In this document: positions 20,089-30,482 of the stretch, piece by piece | Layout of the letters: each line of letters starts with the position of its first letter | How positions within the stretch are numbered: position 1 is the stretch's first letter | DNA from: Leishmania donovani | Taxonomy: Eukaryota > Euglenozoa > Kinetoplastea > Trypanosomatida > Trypanosomatidae | Direction: 5' to 3' | DNA length: 64,000 bases | Assembly: GCF_000227135.1 (NCBI RefSeq) | Contig: NC_018258.1 | Span: forward strand, 157,279-221,278 | Position numbers and translations under genes: made by a program | The notes under the pieces: model-generated | Seen by the model: only the letters and a program-made list of their open reading frames with translations | What the model was told of the DNA's origin: nothing | Database searches by the model: none

Positions 20089-22008
20089 TCACATTTTCAT
20101 CGAGGCAGACTTCAGAGACTTCGAGCGGTTGGCCCCGGCAGTGCTTTCTTGTAAGAAGTCCATGACGTTCCCGGTGAGAGGGGCGACCTCGCTGTTGATA
20201 GTGTCACAATTACTCGGATACCCGCCTGCGCCTGCTTCTCCGCTGGTGACCTCCTCACGTTCGGCTGCTAGATTCGAGTTGGCGGATTTCTCTCCGCTCC
20301 CCTTTCTCCGATCGCTGATACCCGCAGCCCCTCCGCCCTTCTTCGGCCTTTCCGCACGTTCCAGAGAATGGATGTACACGCACAACTGGTGCTCGACGGC
20401 GATCACGACGTCACGCTTCAGCTGCTCCTCGTCTTGCAGTGCCCCTAGCGCCTTCTGCAGCGTGACGTCAGCACGTGTCTTGCAGTAGTCCAAGAGGCTT
20501 CGGGCAGACGAGACGATTGCAGGGCTCTCACCCTCCATCACCTTGGTCGCCAGGATGCCGGCGGGCTCATCGCTCCAGCTGTCATCCTCCTCGTCCGCAC
20601 CGCCAGCCTTGCCGAGCGCCTTAGAGTCAAGGGACATAGAGAGTGTAGCGTTCCTATTCTTCGTGCTACCGCCCGCGCCGCTGCCGCCTCGCTGATTCAC
20701 TCTGCTCTTGTCCATCACTTCAACGCTGTCAAGGCTCTGTTTGCTCCTCCCTAGTCCCTGCCTCTGCCACAACGGCACAGTGCCCCCGCTGGATCGTCGA
20801 GGGCCACCGCTGTCACCACGCAGTGGCACTTGGGTGGTGTTGCGGTGCCCGTTCTTGCCACACTCACGCGGCGCTGACGACATCACCCCTCGCATGGACT
20901 TGCTGACGGAGATGTCGCTGATGTTGGGTCGCGTGCCCACTGAGCGAAACATCGCCTGCTTGCCCACGTACACCGGCTCCAACAACGTGTCGGAGTCCTC
21001 TTCAGTGACATTCTCCAGGTTGCTCCGTGTCTGGAAGGGCATCAAGTTGAAGAGGTTCCTGTCCAGCCCAAGAGAGGACAGGATAGAGCGATTCGACACG
21101 GCCCCTTGGCCTCGAATGCCGCCGGGGCTGAGGATGTTGCCCATCGCCTGGCTCACAAACACTGAAACCTCGTGATTGTGTCCGCTGCCGGCGCCGACTC
21201 CGTTGCCACGGCTCAGTCGTGGGGACGCCTGTGTACGGCAGTAGTTGGTCTGGCGGGCAACGTTGTATGTGATAGGCCTATCGTCGTCTGGCCCGGTGGT
21301 GCCTTGAAACTCGCCGCGCGCTGACGTCGTCCGGCGGCTGTAGGCACGCACCAGTGACTCCACGAGCGTATCGATGTGGTCGCCTTGCGAGTGGCGGCGG
21401 CTGTTCGCAGTGAGGCCCTTCACGAGCGGGCCTTTGCTTCCCGGGGACACCCCACCCGAGGAGCTCACGCGCGGCAGTGGCCCGCTTTCGGCTGCCAGCA
21501 GCGCAGCAGGGATGCCCGACTCAGCAACGAACGCCTTTCCTTTGGCGTGTGGCGCGCCAACACTTTTTTCATCTATCCCCACGACGCCGCTGGCCGTCTT
21601 GTCGCCATACATCACCGTCAGGAAGTCGGCCATGTTCTGACGAAAGTCGGCCGCTTCATCGCTCGCGGCGCCGTGAAACACCCGCGGCACGCTAGGGCTG
21701 TTCTGGCTGTACCGAGTATCTTTGCTAAACTGCACGGAGGATCTAAGAGCGATGCCGCTGTTCGCACCACTACTTCCCAGCATCTTGGCATCCAACGCGG
21801 AGTGATTGGCACCGGCGGTACCGGGAGGGGCACCACCGCCTACAGCCAAGTGCCAGCCTTGAGCGCGACGACTTCCCCTTGTCGCCGCTGTCGCGGAGTT
21901 GGTAGTCGGCGCCTCACTGGATGAGGCTGTCGTCTTCGCAGCCTCCATGTTAGGGGACCTACACATCTCCGGCCTGCTCTTCGGGTCGGCGCTACCGGAG
22001 CCGGGCAT
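20089..22008 (-). CDS. Hypothetical protein, mostly disordered
   Basis: A 639-residue open frame beginning with the ATG at 22008; ATGs 14 and 20 codons inside are alternatives. It is rich in Ser, Gly, Ala and charged residues without membrane segments. Short more-ordered stretches are at about 205-220 (IDTLVESLVRAYSRR) and 500-560 (LLDYCKTRADVTLQKALGALQDEEQLKRDV), the latter likely helical. I recognise no family. Its length, single clean frame and position in the unit support a real gene. The degenerate retroposon lies downstream, possibly in its 3' untranslated region. Confidence 0.8.
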   Translation of the reverse strand: MPGSGSADPKSRPEMCRSPNMEAAKTTASSSEAPTTNSATAATRGSRRAQGWHLAVGGGAPPGTAGANHSALDAKMLGSSGANSGIALRSSVQFSKDTRYSQNSPSVPRVFHGAASDEAADFRQNMADFLTVMYGDKTASGVVGIDEKSVGAPHAKGKAFVAESGIPAALLAAESGPLPRVSSSGGVSPGSKGPLVKGLTANSRRHSQGDHIDTLVESLVRAYSRRTTSARGEFQGTTGPDDDRPITYNVARQTNYCRTQASPRLSRGNGVGAGSGHNHEVSVFVSQAMGNILSPGGIRGQGAVSNRSILSSLGLDRNLFNLMPFQTRSNLENVTEEDSDTLLEPVYVGKQAMFRSVGTRPNISDISVSKSMRGVMSSAPRECGKNGHRNTTQVPLRGDSGGPRRSSGGTVPLWQRQGLGRSKQSLDSVEVMDKSRVNQRGGSGAGGSTKNRNATLSMSLDSKALGKAGGADEEDDSWSDEPAGILATKVMEGESPAIVSSARSLLDYCKTRADVTLQKALGALQDEEQLKRDVVIAVEHQLCVYIHSLERAERPKKGGGAAGISDRRKGSGEKSANSNLAAEREEVTSGEAGAGGYPSNCDTINSEVAPLTGNVMDFLQESTAGANRSKSLKSASMKM

Positions 22009-23151
22009 CTCTGCGGCGCTTCGACTTTGCTAGTTTGCACAGCTCACGCTCACAGATCCGCGTAGCAGCCCGCACACGCAGAACTACGTGCGCACCTCTC
22101 TCTCTCTTCTGCCGCGGTGAAAGAGATGTCAGAGAAGCCTTTGGTCGTCCAACGGCATAGGAGGAGTAGACGGCTCCTGCAGAGACACGCCGCCTTGTAG
22201 CGGATGTGGGGTGCAGGAATGTGCAGCAACGCCACGAAACAAAAGAGCGAGGGCGGCAGTCGAATGTGTCGAGGCGTGTGTACTTAAGAGAGAGAGCGAG
22301 AGAGACGGGAGGAGGGGGTGGTGGGGGTGGTGGGGGGAGCGCGGTGAGGCTCCCCCACTCCACAGAGGAGAAGCAAACGATGAGGAGGTGGGGGAGGTGA
22401 AAAGATGGCGAGTGAGGCACGCGGGCACAGCGACGGCCGCGCACAAGACGCAGGAGCGAAACGAGAGGATCGAAAAGAAAACAAAATCAAGAGAAGGAGG
22501 CAGGTGACCATATGTATGGGCCCGCGCACACGAATACTGCCGGGGCACGTGAGGGGCGGGGTGGATGCGAGAAGAAGTGCAAGAGAGAGCGTTGGAGACG
22601 TGATGGAGGGAGGGAGGCGTGTAAAGGGGAGAGGCGAAATGATAGGGGTGTCACAGCCAGTGATGAGGGCACGAAATCGTCTGCCGACACTCAGAGTGGG
22701 CTGACGAAGAGGCCGGGGGGGGGGCACCACTGGCTCGGTGCATGTATCATGGCATCATGAGAGCGAGCGGTGAAGGGGACGCCCTAACCTTCTGCGCCCT
22801 CTGCAAGAGACCGTCGATAGCAAACCGTTGCCTGACGCAGCCGCCACCCCCACTCGCCTTTTCTGCATCTCTGCATGGAGGTGAACGGCGAAGGCACATC
22901 GCGAGAGAGCAAAGGAGTTGGCGGACGCCCTCTGGGGAAGTGAGCGATGCTTCGGTTGTGCTGCTTTGTTAAGAGGAAAGAAGAATAGACAACGTCCAAT
23001 AATTCTTGTCGAATGCGCGCGTGTGCTAGCATACCGGCGCGCCGCACCACAAGCGACGCACACCACAGCCCCAGCAGGGTAACACCTCAATTCACGCAAT
23101 GCGTCAGCTGCAGCGAGAGTCCTCATGCAAGTGAGGAGCGGTGAAAGCGAG
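22009..23151. other. Intergenic, no gene
   Basis: No gene seen. A purine-rich plus-strand stretch at 22280-22400 (G-rich, GA repeats) is a CT-rich tract on the transcribed strand upstream of the gene at 20089-22008. Confidence 0.4.
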
Positions 23152-24963
23152 CTAAGAGAGCGGCGGGGCTGTGACGCTGGAGGTGTCGGCGGGTGTCTTG
23201 GTAGTCGCCCCTTTCTCCGCGGCAGCGGCGGTGGCTTCCGAGGCGCCGATGCGCTCGCGCGACGCCACCTCGAGGGCAACCTCTTTCATGGCCATCACGC
23301 TCAGATCCTCCAGGCGCATCGCGCGCTGCTGGCGCTGCGCAGGAGTTACGCTCATGTCAAACAGTACAAGCCGGCACGCCTGCAGCACAATTTGCCGTAC
23401 GTCACGCTCATTGGCCACCGCCAGCACGCGCAGGATGTCTTCCTCGCCCAGGTTTTTGTCCACAAAGGCCCGTCGGGCGGTGCGCGCACCCATGGTGGTC
23501 CAGTGCCACAGCGAAGACGCTGACGTGGCCCACGATGAGTACCAGCTGTCCATCTCTCGTTTCCAGCTACTTCCGTGGAGCTGCTGGCGCGAGGCCAGGT
23601 GGTACTCCTCCGCCACGTAGGATACGAAAACAGGGCCGAGGGCGGTGGAGACAGCGTCGCGCAGCGCAAGCTGGGCAGACTCAAAACCAGATACGTCATT
23701 GTCGAGCCACGAGATCAGGTTCTTTGCGACACGCAGCCGGCGACGAGCATGCAGCTCGCGTTGCATCTCTGCCGTAAAAAGCACGCCCCCCTCAAAGACG
23801 AGGAAGAAGTGCAGCGGTCCCACCAACGCTTCCAGGAAGGCGGCCCCCAGTAACTCCTTCATCGGGTTCCCCGTCATCTCCGGCACATTCATCGGATCGA
23901 CGGTGCCGTATTGGTCGTACGTCGCGCGGGTGTCCTCGTGGCTGAGCACGTTGTAGATCTTGTTCAGCTCCTGGAACTTGATGGTGGCGTTTGGGTCATT
24001 GGGGTTCTTGTCGGGGTGCATCTCTAGCGCCTTACGAGTGTAAGCCTTTCGTATCTCGCTCGACGTTGCTGTTGACTCCACACCTAGGAAGGCGTAGTAG
24101 TTGACCGGCTCTGCCGCCGCATGCTTCGTCTCTCCCGTGTCCGTCCCTTGCGGCAATGAAGCAGCTCCCGCACCCGTGGTAGCACTGCTTGCAGAAGCCT
24201 CCCCACCCTCTGCCGAGTCGTTCGGCGTCATGGCTGGTAGCGTCGTGGGAAGTGTGCCGTCCTTCTTTGCCTTCTCGTACGCCTTGCGCGCTTCGCCGAG
24301 CAAGTCCTCGTCTGTCGGTGGCAGCCTTTCGAAGTCGCAGGCGAGGTTCACCCGAACCCACGCCTGCGCGTTGCTGTCCCAGTACGCCTCGCCCTTGCTC
24401 ACCTCGCTCACAGCACTGCGGGTGTTGCCGACGCCACGCACGATCTGCCGCACCCCGGCGTACGCGCCGTAGCCGGTCAACCCAACAAAGCCTGCCACGC
24501 CAGCCCCAAAGCCCTTTGCCATTCCGCCCAGCCCGCCCTCCTTGGCGCCACCATAAGTGCCAGCCACGACGCCGGCCAGGCCAAGCCCAACACCTGTGGC
24601 GGCATTCCGAAGGCCGTCCGACAAGCCTTGCAAGGCGTGCTTGGGATTGCGGCTAGCGAAGAGGCTCGTGATCTCCTCAAAGATGGGGTCGAGCGTCTCC
24701 CCCTGAGCTGGCGTCTCTCCACTGTCACCGATTGCCGGTGGGGAGGCGCCTGGTGCATTTGGCGCCGGTCGCCCAGAGGGCGGCGGTGGCGCTGGGCCAC
24801 GCGCTGGGCCGTCTGCCTCGGCTGGCTCTGCTGTTGGCTGTTCCATCACCGGCGGTGCTTCCTGTTGCGGCAAGGCCGTGACGCGGCGGGATAAGAATAC
24901 GATAGCGACTAAAGCGGCAGCTACAAGTTTCCAGTTCGCAAGACACCAGCTAATCAGGAACAT
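23152..24963 (-). CDS. Membrane-anchored J-domain protein with DnaJ-X-like domain
   Basis: A 603-residue Hsp40-type co-chaperone. Order: a signal-anchor helix at about 9-25, a Pro-rich linker to ~90, a Gly/Ala-rich segment at 105-180 (GLAGVVAGTYGGAKEG, KGFGAGVAGFVGL), a J domain at 288-353 with the HPD tripeptide at 316-318, and a helical region at ~365-570 resembling the DnaJ-X domain of fungal CAJ1-type proteins. The J domain would stimulate an Hsp70. The anchor suggests an ER or other organelle membrane. The Gly-rich repeats have alternating small and hydrophobic residues and recall membrane-binding segments of VPS13-like proteins, though that is only resemblance. I chose the ATG at 24963; the frame extends to 25428 with non-gene-like sequence. 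Confidence 0.85.
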   Translation of the reverse strand: MFLISWCLANWKLVAAALVAIVFLSRRVTALPQQEAPPVMEQPTAEPAEADGPARGPAPPPPSGRPAPNAPGASPPAIGDSGETPAQGETLDPIFEEITSLFASRNPKHALQGLSDGLRNAATGVGLGLAGVVAGTYGGAKEGGLGGMAKGFGAGVAGFVGLTGYGAYAGVRQIVRGVGNTRSAVSEVSKGEAYWDSNAQAWVRVNLACDFERLPPTDEDLLGEARKAYEKAKKDGTLPTTLPAMTPNDSAEGGEASASSATTGAGAASLPQGTDTGETKHAAAEPVNYYAFLGVESTATSSEIRKAYTRKALEMHPDKNPNDPNATIKFQELNKIYNVLSHEDTRATYDQYGTVDPMNVPEMTGNPMKELLGAAFLEALVGPLHFFLVFEGGVLFTAEMQRELHARRRLRVAKNLISWLDNDVSGFESAQLALRDAVSTALGPVFVSYVAEEYHLASRQQLHGSSWKREMDSWYSSWATSASSLWHWTTMGARTARRAFVDKNLGEEDILRVLAVANERDVRQIVLQACRLVLFDMSVTPAQRQQRAMRLEDLSVMAMKEVALEVASRERIGASEATAAAAEKGATTKTPADTSSVTAPPLS

Positions 24964-25655
24964 GCGCTCAAGCCTCTGCGGCTGCGCACACGAGAGGAAA
25001 CACAAAGAGAGAGTAGGAGGGGAGCACAGAGATGCGCCACGATCCGAGCACTTGGACAGGTGCCGGCGCCGTGTTGGTGAGGCTCCGCACAGTGTAGCGC
25101 AAGAAGGCGCCGACTGCGCAAACGTTGAAGGCGGACGTTGATTCGCTGGGTGTATGTAAGAGCAGGTGAAAACACGGTGGAAGTGGGTGCGAGGCTCCAA
25201 AAAAAAAATGAGGGAAGCGCCGCTGCCAGTGCTGGCACGTGGCCGAGAACGGTAAGAGCAACATCTGTGCGCTACGCAAGGCACAGAAGGACGCGCTCCT
25301 TTATCACTCCGTCTGCTCAGGTCGGAATCGCAAAGGACGCGTGTCGGCGGTTGGGTCATGTCAGCCAGTGCTGCACGAACACACGCGTCTGCATCTTCAC
25401 TTTTTTTGCGGCTGCTCGGCTTCTCCATTAGGGCGTCAAGAGCGGTGCCGAAAGAGGCGAGGTGGACGGTGGACAGCTCCGTCTCGCCTTTCGCTCACCG
25501 TGCCCCAGCAGCGGCGGTAAACAAAACCGGAAGAAAACATAGCCGAGTCGGCGTTCGATGGGGAAGACGGTCGCACACGCCAACACGCACGCCCAGACGC
25601 TACCGTTAGCCAGACGCGACAAACACGTCGACCTCTGCCCCCTTCCACTCCTCCC
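24964..25655. other. Intergenic between J-domain gene and TRM13
   Basis: No gene seen. It spans the 3' flank of TRM13 and the 5' flank of the J-domain gene. A-run at 25199-25208 is a T-run on the transcribed strand. Confidence 0.4.
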
Positions 25656-27350
25656 TCATGAAGCGTGAAAGGCTACAATACAGACATTCTCCTCCGTCAC
25701 GTCGCGTGTCGTGTACTGGCATTGGAAAGCCACGTAGCCGAGGTAACGCAGAAAGTGCACGCGAAGCTGGTCAATGATGCGCTTGCATTTACGCCCCACC
25801 GCGCGCCTCTCCTCGTCGACAAAGTCGCCGCACACTGCCCACGAGGACATGCTGGCCAGCGCCGCAAACTCCTGCTCGGACCAGGTGAAGGAGGTGCCGG
25901 GTAGCACAAGCGGCGCAGGTGACACTTCCACTCGCTCGGGTGGGTTCACATGTTTGAGCTCGCACCGGTGGTGGCAGCAGGTCGCTATCACCACAATGGG
26001 CAGCCGCACCTGCGCCTGCGATGTGAGTAAGGGGCTTTCTGTGAGGCAGGACAACGCGAAGTCTGTGCAAGCGCCGCAAAGGTGTTTGCCGAGCACAGCC
26101 CAGTTCTCCAAGGGTCGCGGGATGGCACTCGGCACCGCAGCTGCAGCCGTCTCCCCCTCCCCGCTCGGCACTGGGCGAATCTCAGAGAGAAAAGCTCGAG
26201 TCAAGTCCACGTCCTTGATGTTGATGCGAAGGCGCTGCAAAGGAACAGCAGAGTGCCGCACCCGCGCGTCGCTCTTACGCCGGAAGCCGTTCATATCGAG
26301 TACCACGAGCGGCGGCCGCTGTGCTACCTCCGCAAGAAAGCCCGACCTCCACGACGACTGCGGTGTTGATGGCGTCAAGGGTGAAGTCTCCGCGGTTGCT
26401 TCACGCTGGCTCGGAGGAACCGTCCCTGCCTCCGCGTCTTCACTGACAGAGGTGGTGGTGCAGTCAATGCCTTGGAGGCGCTGAACAATGAGCTGCTGCA
26501 ACGCCGCGGAGAGGCCACCCTTGCCGGCGCCGAACTCCAAGAAACCATCTACGTGAATTGGTGCGCAGTGGCTGCTGCAGCGGCCCACGAGGATCGAGTC
26601 GGTGTCCTGAGCCTGCCGAACCACATCGCTTAGGCAGCGAATTAGCCCCATGTACTGCGGCCCGTGCTTCAGCGACGCAATCTCTTCACAGGCTACGGGC
26701 GCAGAACCGCGACAGGACGTCGTAGCCTGCGACGTCGTCGTGTCACCCACCTCTCCTGAAGCTGCATCACGGTCCCTCGACGGTTGCCGCAAGACGACTA
26801 AGTCAGGGGCGATACATGAGTCGTAGCATTCATGCACCTTGCGAATAAGAGCTGCCAGACCCTCTGCAGAGAAATCGCGATGGGTGCACCGCTGGCTCTC
26901 CCCTCCTGGAGGTGCATTGCACGCACTCGAAACAAACACGGCTCCACGATTCGCGTGTTTGTCATTGCTAAAGTAGGGCAGCTGGTGTGTCACGTAGCGC
27001 AGGTCCGGACACACCTTAACGTGTCTCTCAAGCCGCGACGCGTAGACGGTGTGATTGGAGTTGATGGGGCAAGGGACTCGCATATCCCCCCTGAAGCCAG
27101 CAACGTCCGACGGTGATGATGTCGCATCTTTCTCTGCTTGTGGTGTAGTGGAGGGAGATGCACCTGTTTCCGCGATGTCGTGTGTGCAGCAGTATAGCGA
27201 TCCAGGCCTGCACTCGGTGCGGCAGAATCTGTGCTTGCGCGTCACATAGTAGCTGCAGAAGTGCGGATCCGGGTTGCGCGTCGGCGGCTCCACCTTCGAT
27301 GCCTTGCGTGCAGGGGCGCCTGCCTCTGTTTGCTCTGCTGCGAGAGACAT
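25656..27350 (-). CDS. TRM13: tRNA 2'-O-methyltransferase TRM13
   Basis: A 564-residue homologue of TRM13, which 2'-O-methylates position 4 in the acceptor stem of certain tRNAs. Three hallmarks are seen in order: a TRM13-type CCCH zinc finger at about 32-57 (C32, C43, C47, H57), a U11-48K-type CHHC finger at 94-114 (C94, H100, H110, C114), and the methyltransferase domain with FLEFGAGKGGLS at 270-281, the S-adenosylmethionine-binding loop. A later CGACTDFALSCL and an ATCCHHRC segment agree with the family's C-terminal half. Insertions of low complexity at 60-85 and 190-220 are typical for the lineage. The frame extends to 27554; the ATG at 27350 (MSLAAEQ) starts the protein-like part. Confidence 0.92.
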   Translation of the reverse strand: MSLAAEQTEAGAPARKASKVEPPTRNPDPHFCSYYVTRKHRFCRTECRPGSLYCCTHDIAETGASPSTTPQAEKDATSSPSDVAGFRGDMRVPCPINSNHTVYASRLERHVKVCPDLRYVTHQLPYFSNDKHANRGAVFVSSACNAPPGGESQRCTHRDFSAEGLAALIRKVHECYDSCIAPDLVVLRQPSRDRDAASGEVGDTTTSQATTSCRGSAPVACEEIASLKHGPQYMGLIRCLSDVVRQAQDTDSILVGRCSSHCAPIHVDGFLEFGAGKGGLSAALQQLIVQRLQGIDCTTTSVSEDAEAGTVPPSQREATAETSPLTPSTPQSSWRSGFLAEVAQRPPLVVLDMNGFRRKSDARVRHSAVPLQRLRINIKDVDLTRAFLSEIRPVPSGEGETAAAAVPSAIPRPLENWAVLGKHLCGACTDFALSCLTESPLLTSQAQVRLPIVVIATCCHHRCELKHVNPPERVEVSPAPLVLPGTSFTWSEQEFAALASMSSWAVCGDFVDEERRAVGRKCKRIIDQLRVHFLRYLGYVAFQCQYTTRDVTEENVCIVAFHAS

Positions 27351-29867
27351 CGACGGCGTCCGAAAGCGTACCACAGGGAGGATAACACGCCTCAGGCTCA
27401 CCGTGAGAGCCTGCCTTCGTTCCGGAATGCACTGCGTAGATGTAAAGGGTTGGGGAGCGTGGTGAGGGACGAAAGAAGGGGAGCATGTCAAGAACGGAAA
27501 GGAACATGAGAGAGGATAAAGAAGAGCGACATGCATGAAGGCACAGAGAAGCAAACATGCCGCGCAGACGCCTTCGAGCTCCGCTCTCTAGTTGGGTGCG
27601 GCGACGCTAACAACTAGAGACGGCGCAGAGAGACGGAAAAGCGGGAAAAATGAACTATACAACGAAGCTGATGCGCTTGCGGGGCGCGATCGTGCGACGT
27701 GTGCAAAGCCCCTTCGCCTCCGCGCACCTCCTCGCACAAACGTTCGCTGAGTGCGCCGCGCCAGACTCTGGCGCGTCGCTGAAGACGTAGTGCTGATAGG
27801 CTGTATGTTAGTGAGGGACGTTCTTGGCATATCTAGGGCCCTCAGCACGGCAGCCGCCAGTCGACAGTGCCGATGGAGGCCTCCCCTCCGGTCCTTCCAG
27901 CGCCGTCATGTAGCATGTTCTCCTTTTTATTTTCATTGTACTACTCAAAGCATTCAGTGCATGAGTCACAGTGTAGGATAGCTGTCTGGTACTGTGCTCG
28001 CCCGATGAAGCAATTGCTGTCCCTCGATCATCGCTTATCGTAACGCTCGCAGAAGGGGGAAGAGCATGAAGAAAAGAGTTGGCCACAAGAACGGCTCCGC
28101 ATGCAGAGGAAGTATGCGAGCCTCATTTCTTCCGCAAAACGGGGAGGAGGAGGAAGGGGGAGAGCAGGCGGATGGTTCGCGCAGCGCATCTTTTTTTCCG
28201 CTTCTGCGGCAGCCACGCATGCTTCTTCTGCTCCCCATGAGGCTGCAATTCCACTTCGCGGCAGTGCCTTTCGTGGCGAAGCACCGGCCATCTTGGCCGG
28301 TGGGAGAGACCGAACTAAGTGGCACACGATGAGGGGGGTATAAACACGCTCTCCGGCAAACTCTTCGGCAAGCTCTCGCACAAGACGCGGTAGGGCACGT
28401 TAGTAACAAAGCAAAAACATAAACCACGCACAAGCAAGAGAAGAACGTCCACATGTTTCCGAGCCCTGCGCGGCCTCGTGAGGGCGGCAGCAGCCGTGTA
28501 GCACACTGAGCTGGGACCGATCCCGGTTTGCAGGCAAATGCAATCGATTGTGAAGGCGGAGCGTGGTCAGCTGAGCTTCACCCCGGCATTCGGGCACACA
28601 AACCACGAAGAACCACCACGGACAAAATGGCCGACGGCGTGGCCACTGAAACCTCAAGAGGAAAGCAAAGGTGATGGGATTTAGTAGTCGACATGAGCCC
28701 ACTCGCCGCCGTGCAGCATTAGGGATAAGCAGAAACGCAAGAAGACACAAAAACGGGCCTGGCGCTCTCGCGCATACTCGCACGCACACAAGTGACTGGC
28801 GTCGCGTCACGTGTCTCTCGCCACATGCGCGCGCATCTGCCTGCACATACGAAGGTACGCCTGCTTGCAGACACACAAACACAGGCGCACCATCAGGGCC
28901 CCACCCACCCGCATCGGGTCTCACGAAAGCACTGAGTGGCACTGCAAACGCAAAAAAAAAAAGAAAAAACAAGGTCGCGTAGAAAATGGAAGGTGGTAGA
29001 TCGCGCAAGCACATCGACAAGCACGCGCACACAGCCGCTACTTCTCTGCACTTCGTCAACGCACCACTAACCACTTTAGTAAAGGTGGAGGCCAGCGGGA
29101 CAAGAGAGAGGGGTGAAGCTACAGAAAAGAATGAAGGACAGAGAAACTCTCGACAATGAACGCACAACGGTTTGCATGAATTTGAAGCAACATCCGACAA
29201 GGGCACCAAGAGGAAGAAGAGCGCAGGTAGGACGCTTCCAGCCTCACTCATGAACGATTCAAGGCCCCACTCAAAGAGAATACCGGATGAACAACAAAAA
29301 AAGGGAAGCACAGAGGGTGGACGCACTGTCGCCGCGTGCATTCTTGATGAGGGTGTTGGTTCTGGATGGAGAAAGGCACATCAGTGTCTGCGCACCTCAG
29401 AGGGGCCGAGAGAAACATAAATGGAAGCAGTTGACTGCAAGCGGGGACAACAAGCAGTAAGAAGTGGTTTGACTGTATGTCTGTAGACGTGCATGTGTGC
29501 ACGTACACGCCCAAGCTTTATCCTCTCTCTCTGAGAGTGTGCATGCCGCACGAATGTAAACGAAGCACTACCACTTGTTTTTCGCTTCTTGTCTCACTGC
29601 AGAGAAAGCAGGTTGGCCAGCTTCTCCGGCTCAGCAGCGGGCCCTTTGAGCAACAGAAGAAAGACGCCCGCGTCATGAGGTACCACACATAGGGGTGGGC
29701 GGAGAAGATGCGGGAGAGCTGTAGACGAACGAAGACACGCGCACTGGTACAAGGGAGAAGCGAAAGCCTTTGAAACGACTAGACTAGCGGAGAGAGTGCT
29801 CACAACTGACGGCCGTGGAGTAGAAACGAAAACGGCAAGCGCAATTCTTTGGTTCGCTGAGACCGTG
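27351..29867. other. Gene-free region upstream of TRM13
   Basis: No gene is supported. A 313-codon minus-strand frame at 28400-29341 is Cys/Phe/Leu-rich, has no domain and looks like a pyrimidine-rich spacer artefact. A 9-bp perfect inverted repeat with a 3-base loop is at 28282-28302. Confidence 0.4.
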
Positions 29868-30482
29868 CCCAGAAAAGGGGGGACACCCTCCGTGTGTGCG
29901 GCATTTCAGGGTCCAGCACCTCCACTCGGCGTGGGAAGGAGCCAGGCAGTCCGCCTCCCCCTATCCCCTGATGAATGCTGAACCAACTCTGATAGTGGTA
30001 GAGTCAGGTGCCTACGATGTGAGGAGGTGAGACCGATGCATCGCTACTGACGATGTCGGTTGCCAGGTCACGGATGGTGTGGCGTCGGAGCGGCCTGCAG
30101 CTGTGAGCACGCTTGTGCCACCCATATGGCGGGTGAAGCGTCCGTGCGACCCGAGCATATGCTACCCACCCACCGGGAGCCCTCGCTGTCTACTGGTGTG
30201 GGGTCCCTGAGCCAGCCTGAGGAGGATTGCACCGCGTGGTGACCGGCAATGATGGGGGAGGCTGCGCGGCGACCTGCGAGGCGGGTGGGCGGGTGGAGTT
30301 TGGGCCAGAGGCCGTGCTCGGAGGCCTGGGTCGGCGGATGGCTGTACCGCGTGTCTGCCGCTGCTTCGCAAGACGCGACGCGAGCCTGTGACAGGACCGT
30401 GGGGTAGAGCTGAAGTGAGCGGGTGCAGTACGGCAGAGAATGGGCACGCTTAATGGAAAAAAAGAAGGGGAAGAAAAGGAAC
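29868..30482 (+). mobile_element. SIDER2-like retroposon, antisense to the gene unit
   Basis: This copy is intact: it starts at 29868 with CCCAGAAAAGGGG, carries the signature segment at 29883-29929, and ends at 30447 with CAGAGAATGGGCAC, followed by an A-rich tail to about 30482. Size is about 580 bases plus tail. It has no coding capacity. Over most of its length it is nearly identical to the element at 6472-7484 and close to that at 52279-53180, but it lies on the plus strand while all neighbouring genes are on the minus strand. It is therefore transcribed as antisense within the polycistron and cannot act as a usual sense SIDER2 3'-UTR element. Confidence 0.75.

Noticed and set aside
28400..29341. 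313-codon minus-strand frame as a possible membrane protein
   Set aside because: The hydrophobic look comes from pyrimidine-rich spacer (Phe/Leu/Ser/Cys codons); no domain, and similar false frames occur in every spacer of the window.
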